Positions 33,887-42,703 of a stretch of 56,298 bases of DNA are shown here, in pieces. The translations under genes were made by a program, and so were the position numbers. Below the pieces are notes generated by a model. It was not told the DNA's origin, ran no database searches, and worked only from the letters and a program-made list of their open reading frames with translations. The stretch spans positions 1 through 56,298 of the forward strand of contig CAZWXS010000012.1 of NCBI GenBank assembly GCA_964638005.1, given 5' to 3'. The stretch is from JAAYYM01 sp964638005 (GTDB lineage: Bacteria > Bacillota > Clostridia > Lachnospirales > Lachnospiraceae). Each line of letters opens with the position of its first letter. Position 1 is the stretch's first letter.

Positions 33887-35503
33887 ATGAAAATCAATCG
33901 TGAAGGATTACAGGATCGTGCGGTTTGGGAGGCGAAAGAATATACACTTCCGCAGTTTGATATGGCAGCAGTAGAAGAAAAAACAAAAAAAGAACCGAAA
34001 TGGATTCACTTTGGAGCAGGTAACATCTTTCGTGCATTTCAGGCAAATGTTGTACAGAGACTGTTGAATGACGGTGTTCTGGATACAGGTCTGATCGTAG
34101 CGGAAGGCTATGATTATGAGATTATAGACAAATTATATGCACCACATGATAATCTCGGAATTCTCGTAACGCTTAAGGCGGACGGTTCTGTAGAAAAAAG
34201 TATGATTGGCTCTATTATGGAGTCTTTGCGCGTGGATCCGGACAATCAGGCGGATTACAGAAGGCTAAAAGAGATTTTCAGAAATCAGACCCTGCAGATG
34301 GTTTCCTTTACCATTACAGAGAAGGGATATAGTTTGGTTGACGGAAGAGGAGAACTGCTTCCCAATGTTGCGGCTGACTTGCAGGGAGGACCTCAAAAAG
34401 CAACGAGTTATATCGGTAAAGTAACAGCACTGCTCTACGAACGTTATATGGCAGGAAAGCTTCCGATTGCCATGGTGAGTATGGACAACTGTTCGCATAA
34501 CGGGGACAAACTGTACAATGCAATTAAGACAATTGCGGAAAAATGGACAGACGGAAAAATGGCAGAGCCGGGCTTTTTGAATTACATATTGGATGAGAGT
34601 GCAGTTAGCTTTCCATGGACAATGATCGATAAGATCACACCAAGACCCGATGCTTCCGTGAAAAAGATATTGGAACAGGACGGAGTGGAAGATTTAGAGC
34701 AGGTCATCACATCCAAGAATACATATGTAGCTCCGTTTGTCAATGCAGAGGAATGTGAGTACCTTGTGATTGAGGACAAATTCCCGAACGGCAGACCGGA
34801 GCTTGAGAAGGCAGGCTTGTACTTTACAACGCGTGAGACGGTGGACAAGGTAGAGAAGATGAAGGTATGCACCTGTCTGAATCCGCTGCATACTTCGCTT
34901 GCCGTATTTGGCTGTCTGCTGGGATACGAATTGATTTCAGAGGAAATGAAGAACCCTGCACTGAAGAAGCTTGTGGAAAGAATCGGTTATGAGGAAGGAC
35001 TGCCTGTTGTTGTGAACCCGGGAATCATCAGTCCGAAGGAATTTATTGATGAGGTAGTCAATGTGAGAATTCCGAATCCTTTCATGCCGGATACACCACA
35101 GAGAATAGCGACGGATACTTCTCAGAAGCTTGCAATCCGTTTTGGCGAGACCATCAAAGCATACATGAAATCAGATTCACTTCAGGTAGAAAATCTGAAA
35201 TTGATACCGCTTGTATTTGCTGCATGGCTGCGTTACCTGCTGGCAGTGGATGACAACGGGATGACATTTGAATTAAGTCCAGATCCGATGTTGGATACGA
35301 TCTGTCCGATGCTGAAAGAAATTCGGGTCGGAAACAGTAATGATACACATCCTATCATACAGCCGATCCTGGCAAATGCGACCATCTTCGGAGTGGACTT
35401 GTATGAAGCCGGAATGGGTGAACTGGTAGAAGAATATTTTGATGAAATGCTGCAATGTGAAGGTGCAGTGAAAAAGACATTGGAAAGAAGTATAATGTAC
35501 TAG
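33887..35503 (+). CDS. uxuB: Fructuronate reductase (mannitol dehydrogenase family)
   Basis: NADH-dependent reductase converting fructuronate to D-mannonate, feeding UxuA. The 538-residue long-chain dehydrogenase has the cofactor motif FGAGNIFRAFQ near residue 45, the polyol-dehydrogenase block MVSMDNCSHNGDKL, the catalytic region CLNPLHTSLAVFGCLLGYE and the C-terminal RIATDTSQKLAIRFGETI. It immediately follows uxuA, and together they are the last steps of glucuronate catabolism before KDG. A close alternative is another polyol dehydrogenase, but context decides for UxuB. Confidence 0.92.
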   Translation: MKINREGLQDRAVWEAKEYTLPQFDMAAVEEKTKKEPKWIHFGAGNIFRAFQANVVQRLLNDGVLDTGLIVAEGYDYEIIDKLYAPHDNLGILVTLKADGSVEKSMIGSIMESLRVDPDNQADYRRLKEIFRNQTLQMVSFTITEKGYSLVDGRGELLPNVAADLQGGPQKATSYIGKVTALLYERYMAGKLPIAMVSMDNCSHNGDKLYNAIKTIAEKWTDGKMAEPGFLNYILDESAVSFPWTMIDKITPRPDASVKKILEQDGVEDLEQVITSKNTYVAPFVNAEECEYLVIEDKFPNGRPELEKAGLYFTTRETVDKVEKMKVCTCLNPLHTSLAVFGCLLGYELISEEMKNPALKKLVERIGYEEGLPVVVNPGIISPKEFIDEVVNVRIPNPFMPDTPQRIATDTSQKLAIRFGETIKAYMKSDSLQVENLKLIPLVFAAWLRYLLAVDDNGMTFELSPDPMLDTICPMLKEIRVGNSNDTHPIIQPILANATIFGVDLYEAGMGELVEEYFDEMLQCEGAVKKTLERSIMY

Positions 35504-35524
35504 GCGAATTGAGGTTTGGTCTGT

Positions 35525-35530
35525 TATAAT
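35525..35530 (+). promoter_or_regulatory. Possible extended -10 promoter before the orphan dctP
   Basis: TATAAT at 35525-35530 has TG one base upstream (TGTTATAAT), an extended -10. No clear -35 is present 17 bp upstream. If used, transcription would begin near 35537, inside the structured element. Confidence 0.4.
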
Positions 35531-35607
35531 CAGGGGAGAGTTCTCACGTAGTGAATATGTTCGGAGTTTCCCAAGGGGAACCTACCTCGAACGGTGACGC
35601 CCCTGAT
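35529..35607 (+). ncRNA. Candidate structured RNA element in the uxuB-dctP gap
   Basis: ATCAGGGG (35529-35536) can pair perfectly with CCCCTGAT (35600-35607). Inside, GTTCG (35559-35563) can pair with CGAAC (35588-35592), and GTTTCCC (35566-35572) with GGGGAAC (35575-35581). TCAC (35544-35547) can pair either locally with GTGA (35551-35554) or with GTGA (35594-35597), so two exclusive folds exist. The start codon of the binding protein is 37 bp further on. It resembles no riboswitch class I can name. It could be a riboswitch, a leader with an RNA-binding protein site, or a processing signal. Confidence 0.45.
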
Positions 35608-35644
35608 AAATGATAAAAACCTTATTAACCAAGAGGACAGACAA

Positions 35645-36652
35645 ATGAAGAAATATTATTTTATGGTGCTTAGTTTTATGCTTCTGGTACAGGCTGTGGG
35701 ATGTGGATTCGGACAAAGCAGTGAGAATTCTGTCCCGGAGTTTGTATTGACATATGCAGAGAATCAAGCAGAAGATTATCCCACAACTAAGGGGGCATAT
35801 TATTTTGCTGATTTGGTAAGAGAACGAACAGGCGGAAAGGTTGAGATACGGGTCTGTGCAAAAGGTATCCTTGGCGATGAGCAGGATGTCGTTGCACAGG
35901 TCCGTTTTGGTGGTGTGGATTTTTCCAGAATCTCATTATCCTCTATAGACAATATTCCAAGGTTGAATGTGTTGCAGCTGCCTTATCTGTATACGGATGC
36001 GGATCATATGTGGAGAGTGTTGGATGGTGACATCGGAAACAGTTACATGGAGGATTTTGCCGGAAGCGATATCGTTCCGTTGTCTTGGTATGATGCGGGT
36101 GCGCGCAGTTTCTATACTTCACATGAGCCGATCACATGTCTGGAGGATGTTGCAGGAATGCGGATTCGCGTGCAGGACAATAAGATGATGGCCCGTATGG
36201 TGGAACTGTTGGATGCAACGCCGGTTCCGTTGGGCTATGCCGAAGTATATTCTGCATTTGAAAAGGGAGAAATAGATGGTGCTGAAAATAACTGGCCATC
36301 CTATGAATCCGCGAGTCATTATGAAGTAGCAAAACTGTATTGTGTGGATGAGCATACAAGAGTTCCGGAATTGCAGATCATATCTCAGGTAACATGGGAT
36401 AAGCTGCCTGAAGAGTATCAGAAGATCATCAAGGAATGTGCGGTTGAATCCGCATTATATGAGAGAAAATTGTGGGCAGAGAGAGAGGAAAGATCACGTG
36501 ATAGGGTAATTCAGTCAGGTACACAGGTGATTGAATTATCATCAGCGGAAAAAAAGAAATTCACAGAGGCAATGGTATCTCTTTATGAAGAATATTGTGC
36601 AGACTATATGGATGATATAAATGTCATATTGAACGAAGGTGAAGGGGAGTAA
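35645..36652 (+). CDS. Orphan TRAP solute-binding lipoprotein 2 (DctP family)
   Basis: A 335-residue DctP-family lipoprotein with a signal ending in QAVGC (Cys20). Unlike the other two binding proteins here it lacks the Ala/Glu-rich tether. Its core is closest by eye to binding protein 1: SWYDAGARSFYTSHEPI, MRIRVQDNKM with the ligand arginine, and GEIDGAENNWPSYE. No DctQM of its own follows; the next TRAP binding protein starts 146 bp later. It may feed TRAP1 or TRAP2, or act as a ligand-presenting partner of a sensor kinase or chemoreceptor. GAGGAC precedes ATG 35645. Confidence 0.88.
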   Translation: MKKYYFMVLSFMLLVQAVGCGFGQSSENSVPEFVLTYAENQAEDYPTTKGAYYFADLVRERTGGKVEIRVCAKGILGDEQDVVAQVRFGGVDFSRISLSSIDNIPRLNVLQLPYLYTDADHMWRVLDGDIGNSYMEDFAGSDIVPLSWYDAGARSFYTSHEPITCLEDVAGMRIRVQDNKMMARMVELLDATPVPLGYAEVYSAFEKGEIDGAENNWPSYESASHYEVAKLYCVDEHTRVPELQIISQVTWDKLPEEYQKIIKECAVESALYERKLWAEREERSRDRVIQSGTQVIELSSAEKKKFTEAMVSLYEEYCADYMDDINVILNEGEGE

Positions 36653-36798
36653 ACCAGTAAGAAGTTAAAATTTTGCTAAGAATCTAAAGAATTTACGGTG
36701 TTATTTGTGCAAAATTACAATTATACTATGAGTATGTCGAGGGAATCGGCAAAAAGGTAACAGTTAAACAATATCTTAACAACTCATAGGAGGGTAAC

Positions 36799-37920
36799 AT
36801 GAAAAAGAAAGCATTAGCAGCACTTTTAAGCGCAGTCATGGTAGTTTCACTTTGTGCATGTGGGCTTAAGACACCGGAACAGCCTGCAGCAGAAGCACCC
36901 GCAGCAGAGGCACCTGCAGCAGAAGAACCTGCGGCAGAAGAAGCGCCCGCAGCAGAAGAGCCTGCAGCAGAAGCAGCGGCAGACGCAGTTGCACCGGTAG
37001 GACCGGAGGTTACACTTGTATACGCAGAGGTTAATCCTCTCGATACGATTGTTGGCCAGACAGCTACCGCATTCAAAGAAAAAGTAGAAGAATTGTCAGG
37101 CGGAGCAATCACAATCGATGTTCAGGCCAGTGGTGTTTTGGGATCTGAAAATGATGTTTTAGATACCATGCTCGGTGGCGGCGGAACAATTGATATGTCT
37201 CGTATCTCTGCATTTGCACTTACAAGCTACGGCGGAGAAAAATCAAAATTATTATCTATTCCTTTTACATTTGTAAGCCGTGATCATTTCTGGAATTTTG
37301 CAACATCGGATCTTGCACCGGAATTCTTGCTTGAGCCTCACGAAAACGGCAGTGGTGTCAGAGGTTTATTCTATGGAGAAGAAGGTTTCCGTCATTTCTT
37401 TACCAAAGAGCCGATTGCAGGCATTGAAGATTTGAGCGGTATGAAACTCAGAGTTTCCAATGATCCGGTTATGAACGGTATGGTTGAGGGTCTTGGTGCT
37501 TATCCTACAGTAGTATCTTTCGGAGAACTCTATTCAGCATTACAGACAGGTGTTGTTGACGGTGCTGAGCAGCCGATTGCAAACTACAAGTCAAACGCAT
37601 TTGATGAAGTAGCTCCGAATCTGATTCTCGACGGACATACACTTGGTGCAATTCAGGTTATCATCACAGATGAAGCATGGGATAAGTTAACACCGGAACA
37701 GCAGGATGTTCTGACACAGGCAGGCGAGTACGCATCATCCTTTAACAGACAGATTTCAGAAGAAGCTGAGAATGAAGTACTTGAGCAGCTGAAAGCTGAT
37801 GGTGTCAATGTAGTTGAAGTTGATGACATCACAGTATGGCAGGATGCATGTAAGGATATCATCGAATCCTCTTCAGCAGATAACAAAGAACTGTATCAAA
37901 AGATCGTAGATATGCAGTAA
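36799..37920 (+). CDS. TRAP transporter solute-binding lipoprotein 3 (DctP family)
   Basis: Binding lipoprotein of TRAP2. The 373-residue protein has a lipobox SLCAC (Cys21), a tether made of imperfect AAEAPAAEEP repeats (about 30-63), then the DctP fold with VLGSENDVLDTML, the ligand arginine segment MKLRVSNDPV and GVVDGAEQPIANYK. It is clearly more diverged from binding proteins 1 and 2 than those are from each other, which suggests a different ligand. AGGAGGGT precedes ATG 36799. The 146-bp gap before it has a TATACT but no good -35. Confidence 0.92.
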   Translation: MKKKALAALLSAVMVVSLCACGLKTPEQPAAEAPAAEAPAAEEPAAEEAPAAEEPAAEAAADAVAPVGPEVTLVYAEVNPLDTIVGQTATAFKEKVEELSGGAITIDVQASGVLGSENDVLDTMLGGGGTIDMSRISAFALTSYGGEKSKLLSIPFTFVSRDHFWNFATSDLAPEFLLEPHENGSGVRGLFYGEEGFRHFFTKEPIAGIEDLSGMKLRVSNDPVMNGMVEGLGAYPTVVSFGELYSALQTGVVDGAEQPIANYKSNAFDEVAPNLILDGHTLGAIQVIITDEAWDKLTPEQQDVLTQAGEYASSFNRQISEEAENEVLEQLKADGVNVVEVDDITVWQDACKDIIESSSADNKELYQKIVDMQ

Positions 37921-37948
37921 TCATAATAACAGAACAGCATTCATGGTT

Positions 37949-37980
37949 CGGGCACAGAGATGAAAAAGGTTCTGTGCCCG
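37949..37980 (+). other. Intra-operon hairpin between dctP3 and dctQ2
   Basis: CGGGCACAGA (37949-37958) and TCTGTGCCCG (37971-37980) form a perfect 10-bp stem. It is not followed by a T-run, so it is more likely a 3'-end stabilising or processing hairpin than a terminator. It is in the same place as the hairpin of the TRAP1 operon. Confidence 0.65.
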
Positions 37981-38000
37981 AGTTATTAAGGAGGTAAGAC

Positions 38001-38528
38001 ATGCCTGAATTATTTAAAAAAATCGATAAGATGAAGCCGGCATATGATGTTGTATATAAGTTTGTACTGTTGTTATGCAAGTTGCTTCTTATCGTAGATA
38101 TTGCCATTACCTGTATGTCGGTAATCGGTCGTTATGTTCCGTTTATTCCTGATCCTGCATGGAGCGAAGAAGTCGTATTGACCTGTATGGCCTATATGGC
38201 AGTGCTTTCGGCAGCTTTGGCAATCAGAAAGAATTCACATATCAGAATGACGGCATTGGATAAATTTATGCATAAAAATGTAATCGTGTCGTTGGATCTG
38301 CTTGCAGATATAGCAGTATTCATACTTGCAATTGTCATGATCGTTGTTGGATGGACCTATGCAAGAGAAATCGGAGGAAAGGGTACTTACGTCAGCATGC
38401 CTAATCTCTCTAGATTCTGGATGTACTTCCCGGTTCCGCTTGCGGGAGTAGCAATGGTTATTTTTGAATTAGAAGCATTTTATAATCACATTAAAGGATT
38501 TTTTGTAAAGGGGGAGGCGAAATCATGA
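38001..38528 (+). CDS. TRAP transporter small membrane subunit 2 (DctQ)
   Basis: The 175-residue, four-helix DctQ subunit shows CKLLLIVDIAITCMSVIGRYV, WSEEVVLTCMAYMAVL, LAIRKNSHIRMTAL and LAVFILAIVMIVVG-type segments. GGAGGT precedes ATG 38001. Its last codons overlap the dctM start (ATGA at 38525-38528), so the two are translationally coupled. Confidence 0.9.
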   Translation: MPELFKKIDKMKPAYDVVYKFVLLLCKLLLIVDIAITCMSVIGRYVPFIPDPAWSEEVVLTCMAYMAVLSAALAIRKNSHIRMTALDKFMHKNVIVSLDLLADIAVFILAIVMIVVGWTYAREIGGKGTYVSMPNLSRFWMYFPVPLAGVAMVIFELEAFYNHIKGFFVKGEAKS

Positions 38529-39823
38529 GTACGGAAGCAATAGCGATTACAATATTATTAGTCAGCTTTTTTGTCATGGTATTTCTGAGATTTCCGATTG
38601 CATATGCAGTGGCATTGTCTTCTCTTTTATGCCTTTTGTATCAGGGACTTCCACTTACTACAATATGTCAGCAGATGGTAAAGGGAATCAGTTCGTTCAG
38701 CCTGATGGCGGTTCCGTTCTTTATTACGATGGGATGTCTGATGGGCGTCGGAGGTATCTCCGAAAAATTGATAGCTTTGGCGGATGCCTGTGTTGGATGG
38801 ATGACAGGCGGTATGGCAATGGTTAATATCGTTGCATCCTATTTCTTCGGCGGAATTTCCGGATCTGCAGCAGCAGATACAGCGTCTATCGGAAGCATTA
38901 TGATTCCGATGATGGTAGACCAGGGCTATGATGATGATTTCTCAACAGCCGTTACAATTACATCATCCTGTGAAGGACTTTTGGTTCCTCCGAGTCATAA
39001 TATGGTCATCTATGCCATGACGGCAGGTGGTATTTCTGTAGGAAGCTTGTTTTTGGCAGGATATCTGCCGGGTGCGTTGTTGGCACTATCTCTGATGGTG
39101 GGCGCTTATATCATTTCTGTGAAGAGAAAATATCCTAAGGGCTCCAAATTTCATCTTTTGAACCTGTTCAAGCAGCTGAAAATATCATTTTGGGCTTTGG
39201 CAGCGGTATTGATCGTGGTATTCGGCGTTGTCGGTGGAGTGTTTACTGCAACAGAGTCAGCTGCAATTGCGGTTATATATAGTTTGATTGTCAGTGTATT
39301 CATTTACAAAGGGCTTGATTGGAAAGGTGTTTGGAAGACAATTGAAAGTTGCGTAGATACACTTGCCATTGTTTTGATTTTGATTGCGACTTCCAGCATC
39401 TTCGGTTATTGCTTGACGCGTTTGCATGTGCCGGATCTTGCAGCAAATGCAATTATAGGACTTACCAATAATCCGATTATAATTGCAATTCTGTTGAACG
39501 TGATTCTTCTGGTTCTTGGATGTATCATGGATATGGCACCGATTATCCTAATTGCAACACCGATATTGCTGCCGATTGCAACTTCTATCGGCATCGACCC
39601 GGTTCAGTTTGGTATTATGATTGTGTTGAACTGTGGTATCGGCCTGTTGACACCTCCGGTAGGAGCTGTATTGTTTATAGGCTCTGCGGTTTCCAAGGTA
39701 CCTATGGAGCGTGTTGTTAAGGCAACATTACCGTTTTATGTATGTATGTTGATTACATTACTTATGATTACCTTTATTCCGGCAATCAGTATGTGGCTTC
39801 CTTCAATGTTTAGTGCGATGTAG
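38525..39823 (+). CDS. TRAP transporter large membrane subunit 2 (DctM)
   Basis: The 432-residue permease has the same signature stretches as DctM 1: GGISGSAAADTASIGSIMIPMM, SCEGLLVPPSHNMVIYAM, CIMDMAPIILIATPILLPIA and GLLTPPVGAVLFIG. It is the same length as the TRAP1 copy, consistent with an old duplication of the whole transporter. AAGGGGGAGG serves as ribosome binding site. Confidence 0.93.
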   Translation: MSTEAIAITILLVSFFVMVFLRFPIAYAVALSSLLCLLYQGLPLTTICQQMVKGISSFSLMAVPFFITMGCLMGVGGISEKLIALADACVGWMTGGMAMVNIVASYFFGGISGSAAADTASIGSIMIPMMVDQGYDDDFSTAVTITSSCEGLLVPPSHNMVIYAMTAGGISVGSLFLAGYLPGALLALSLMVGAYIISVKRKYPKGSKFHLLNLFKQLKISFWALAAVLIVVFGVVGGVFTATESAAIAVIYSLIVSVFIYKGLDWKGVWKTIESCVDTLAIVLILIATSSIFGYCLTRLHVPDLAANAIIGLTNNPIIIAILLNVILLVLGCIMDMAPIILIATPILLPIATSIGIDPVQFGIMIVLNCGIGLLTPPVGAVLFIGSAVSKVPMERVVKATLPFYVCMLITLLMITFIPAISMWLPSMFSAM

Positions 39824-39872
39824 GAAAATGTACAAGATGGACGTTTTCGTAGGAAAGAGGAGTTGGGATTGA

Positions 39873-40352
39873 ATGAAATATAGGTTTGTATATCAAACGA
39901 CAGCTTTTGATTTTTGGCAGCTTGCAATGTATAATACATATGGGTCTATAATAGGTGTATGCAATGTGATCTTCACTGTGGCAATGATTATACTGACGGT
40001 GAAGTTCGGAGGAATCGTAAATGAGGTGATTCTGGCATTGCTGATACTTGCAAGTTGTTTCTTTCCGATTATTCAGCCTGTTATGATGTATCTGCAGGCG
40101 AAAAAACAGGTAGCAGGACTTCCGGGGCATATGGAGATTGAGTTTGATGAAAAAGGTGTCCATGTGACGGCCGGAGACAGGCACTCGGATTTGCCATGGA
40201 ATACAATCAAGCGTATTCTAAAGAAACCGACACTGATTGTTATATTTTCTACGGCAACACAAGGGTATATATTGAGCAATAGAATATTAGGAAAACAAAG
40301 GTCCCAATTTCTAACGTATGTACTTTCCAAGATGAGCGCGCAACCTCATTAA
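39873..40352 (+). CDS. YcxB-like two-helix membrane protein 2
   Basis: A 159-residue protein with two helices (about 26-43 and 52-74), then a soluble domain EIEFDEKGVHVTAGDRHSDLPW-TIKRILKK typical of YcxB-like proteins. It lies between TRAP2 and sensor kinase 2, mirroring the copy after TRAP1/kdgF. Overall similarity to the first copy is low; the match is in architecture and the C-terminal pattern. GAGGAG lies upstream of ATG 39873, a little further than usual. Function unknown. Confidence 0.68.
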   Translation: MKYRFVYQTTAFDFWQLAMYNTYGSIIGVCNVIFTVAMIILTVKFGGIVNEVILALLILASCFFPIIQPVMMYLQAKKQVAGLPGHMEIEFDEKGVHVTAGDRHSDLPWNTIKRILKKPTLIVIFSTATQGYILSNRILGKQRSQFLTYVLSKMSAQPH

Positions 40353-40384
40353 TCTTATGTGTGCGAAGAGGAGAACACAGCCTC

Positions 40385-41905
40385 ATGGCAAAGATGAAAT
40401 GGCGGCAGAAATTACATGAAGCATGGCTGACTATGACAATAAAGAGAAAAATCGGTGTTTTTACCGGTGTTGTACTTTTTATTATCTTTTTGTCAGTCAT
40501 GTTTGCATTTTGGGTGGTACAGACGACTCTGAATGATTTTCAGGGGGTTTTAGAGGACAATGTCAGCAGTGGTGACTACATGGAGGCTATTGAAACGGAA
40601 AGCAGATGTTTTGCGGATTATATCAAACGCCCAAGTGATGAGGCCAGACGTGAACTGGATGCAGCATGTGAGCGAAGCGCCGAGGTCGTAGCTAAATTAC
40701 CGTTTTCATATACGGCTATGAGTGAGAACCGATACGCCAAGACCTGGTCCATCAAAAATAGTTATGAACATTATAAAATAAAAAGAGATGCTGTATTGGC
40801 TCTTGATGCAGAGAGTTCCGATTATATTGAAAAACTCTATGAAGTATATGACATGCAGACGTTTTTACAGGAGTATGCGAGGGAACTGATTCGGTATACG
40901 ATAGAAGATGAAAATGTCGTGTATCTGCAACGGGTTCCGTTTCTTAGGCGCATTCCGCTGATTGCACTGGTTGCAGGTGTCATTTTATTATGTATGACGG
41001 TTATTATGGCGAGATTGATGTACAGGACAATCATCGTACCCATCGTCAATCTGGTCAATGCGTCAAAGAAAATTGCATCCAATGACTTTTTTGTAGAAGA
41101 TGTCACTGTTGAAAATGCAGATGAGATGAATGATCTAGTCAATGCATTTAACAAGATGAAGTATGCCACGGGACAATATATCATGGCTCTGGAAGAGAAA
41201 AAGAATATGATGGATCTGCTGCACAGGGAAGAGGTAGGCAGGCTGGAGGTAGAGAGGCATCTGGAGGTTACAAAGCTTGAACTTCTTAAGAACCAGATCA
41301 ATCCACATTTTCTGTTTAATACGTTAAATGTCATTGGTGGAATGGCAAATATCGAAGGAGCGGAGACCTCGGAGAAGATGATCAAGGCACTCAGTTCCCT
41401 GTTTCGGTACAACCTGAAAACACCGGCATTGGAAGTGACACTGGCACAGGAGATTCGGGTCATCAATGATTATATGTATCTGCAGAAGATGCGCTTCGGA
41501 GACCGCATCAACTATTCCATTGAATGTGATGTGGATGTGAATAAGGTGATTGTGCCGATTTTTTCTTTTCAACCACTGGTGGAGAATGCGATTATACATG
41601 GATTGTCTCCTAAAGAAGAGGGAGGAGAAGTAGTCATCCGAGCGTGGCAGGAAAAGAATAAAGTTGTGATCAGTGTTGCCGATACAGGGGTCGGTATGAC
41701 AGAGGAAGAGCTGTGCAGGATCAGAGAAGCTTTTCAAAGTGAAGATACAAGTCATATCGGTATTGGAAATATATATAAAAGGATACAAAGGATGTATCAA
41801 GACGGTGATTTTTTGATTTCCAGTAAGAAAGATGAAGGAACGATTGTGAAACTGATTATTCCGCAATACGAAAGGGAGGAACAGTTATCATGTGTAGAGT
41901 GTTGA
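40385..41905 (+). CDS. YesM-type sensor histidine kinase 2
   Basis: The 506-residue membrane kinase has helix 1 (about 21-44), an extracytoplasmic helical region (about 45-185), helix 2 (about 190-215), HAMP, the HisKA_4 motif NPHFLFNTLNVIGGM with His308, and ATPase boxes LVENAIIHGLSPKE and VADTGVGMT. Its stop codon overlaps the start of its regulator by 16 bp. The start is uncertain: ATG 40385 has AAGAGGAG 11 bases upstream; ATG 40394 and GTG 40361 are alternatives. It likely senses a uronate or binding protein made by this block. Confidence 0.9.
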   Translation: MAKMKWRQKLHEAWLTMTIKRKIGVFTGVVLFIIFLSVMFAFWVVQTTLNDFQGVLEDNVSSGDYMEAIETESRCFADYIKRPSDEARRELDAACERSAEVVAKLPFSYTAMSENRYAKTWSIKNSYEHYKIKRDAVLALDAESSDYIEKLYEVYDMQTFLQEYARELIRYTIEDENVVYLQRVPFLRRIPLIALVAGVILLCMTVIMARLMYRTIIVPIVNLVNASKKIASNDFFVEDVTVENADEMNDLVNAFNKMKYATGQYIMALEEKKNMMDLLHREEVGRLEVERHLEVTKLELLKNQINPHFLFNTLNVIGGMANIEGAETSEKMIKALSSLFRYNLKTPALEVTLAQEIRVINDYMYLQKMRFGDRINYSIECDVDVNKVIVPIFSFQPLVENAIIHGLSPKEEGGEVVIRAWQEKNKVVISVADTGVGMTEEELCRIREAFQSEDTSHIGIGNIYKRIQRMYQDGDFLISSKKDEGTIVKLIIPQYEREEQLSCVEC

Positions 41906-42681
41906 TTGCAGATGATGAGCCGATAGAAATGACGATTATCAGTAAAATGATTCAGAAGAACTACGGGAATCAGATAGAAATCGTACAAGCTGTGAACGGT
42001 AGGGAAGCGATTACACTATTTCAGGAAAAACAGTGTCGGATTGCTGTTCTGGACATTGAAATGCCGGGTGTGAACGGTTTGGAAGCTGCAGCGGAAATTA
42101 GAAAGAGAGACAAAGATTGCAGTATTATTTTCCTAACTGCATTTGAAGATTTTTCATATGCAAAGAAGGCAATCTTAGTGCGGGCGATGGATTATCTGCT
42201 AAAGCCTACTTCGGAAGAAGAACTGGTTGCAGTTTTGGATGAGGCACTCCGACTGATTAGCGAGGGAGTTCATAAACAGACAGAGGAAGAAATCAGGAGA
42301 GAGCCTCTTTTCGATGAGAATGAGAGTATAGAGGCGATTCGTATCGGGACATCTCAGCGCATTATTTTGGAATTTGTACAAAAGCATTATCAGGAGGATG
42401 TTTCTCTGCAGGATATTGCGCATGTTTTAAACTATTCGGATGCATATTTCTGCAAGCTTTTCAAGCAGTGTTTTGACAAGAACTTCACGGCATATTTGTC
42501 CGAGTTTCGGGTAGAGAAGGCAAAGCAGCTTTTAAAGGATATGGCAATTAATGTAAAGGAAATCAGTGAACTGGTCGGATACAGAGATTCCAATTATTTT
42601 GCAAAAGTTTTTAAACGTGTGGCGGGCGTGACACCCAGTGAGTACCGCATGATGTTACAAAGAACACAAAACATTTCGTAG
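41890..42681 (+). CDS. YesN-type AraC-family response regulator 2
   Basis: A 263-residue regulator with a receiver domain (VLIADDE, phospho-acceptor Asp55 in VLDIEMPG, Lys in LLKPTS) joined almost directly to an AraC domain (VSLQDIAHVLNYSDAYFCKLF and INVKEISELVGYRDSNYFAKVF). It lacks the roughly 270-residue middle region of response regulator 1, so the two systems are not recent copies. GGAGG precedes ATG 41890 inside the kinase gene. The probable target is TRAP2 or the uxu genes. Confidence 0.92.
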   Translation: MCRVLIADDEPIEMTIISKMIQKNYGNQIEIVQAVNGREAITLFQEKQCRIAVLDIEMPGVNGLEAAAEIRKRDKDCSIIFLTAFEDFSYAKKAILVRAMDYLLKPTSEEELVAVLDEALRLISEGVHKQTEEEIRREPLFDENESIEAIRIGTSQRIILEFVQKHYQEDVSLQDIAHVLNYSDAYFCKLFKQCFDKNFTAYLSEFRVEKAKQLLKDMAINVKEISELVGYRDSNYFAKVFKRVAGVTPSEYRMMLQRTQNIS

Positions 42682-42703
42682 TACACGGACGGGGGTTGAC
42701 AGT

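Noticed and set aside
36726..37112. Minus-strand Ala/Ser-rich ORF inside dctP3
   Set aside because: Same cause: the complement of the repeated Ala/Glu/Pro tether.
40837..41466. Minus-strand ORF of 209 codons inside sensor kinase 2
   Set aside because: Antisense to a clear kinase gene; no ribosome binding site.
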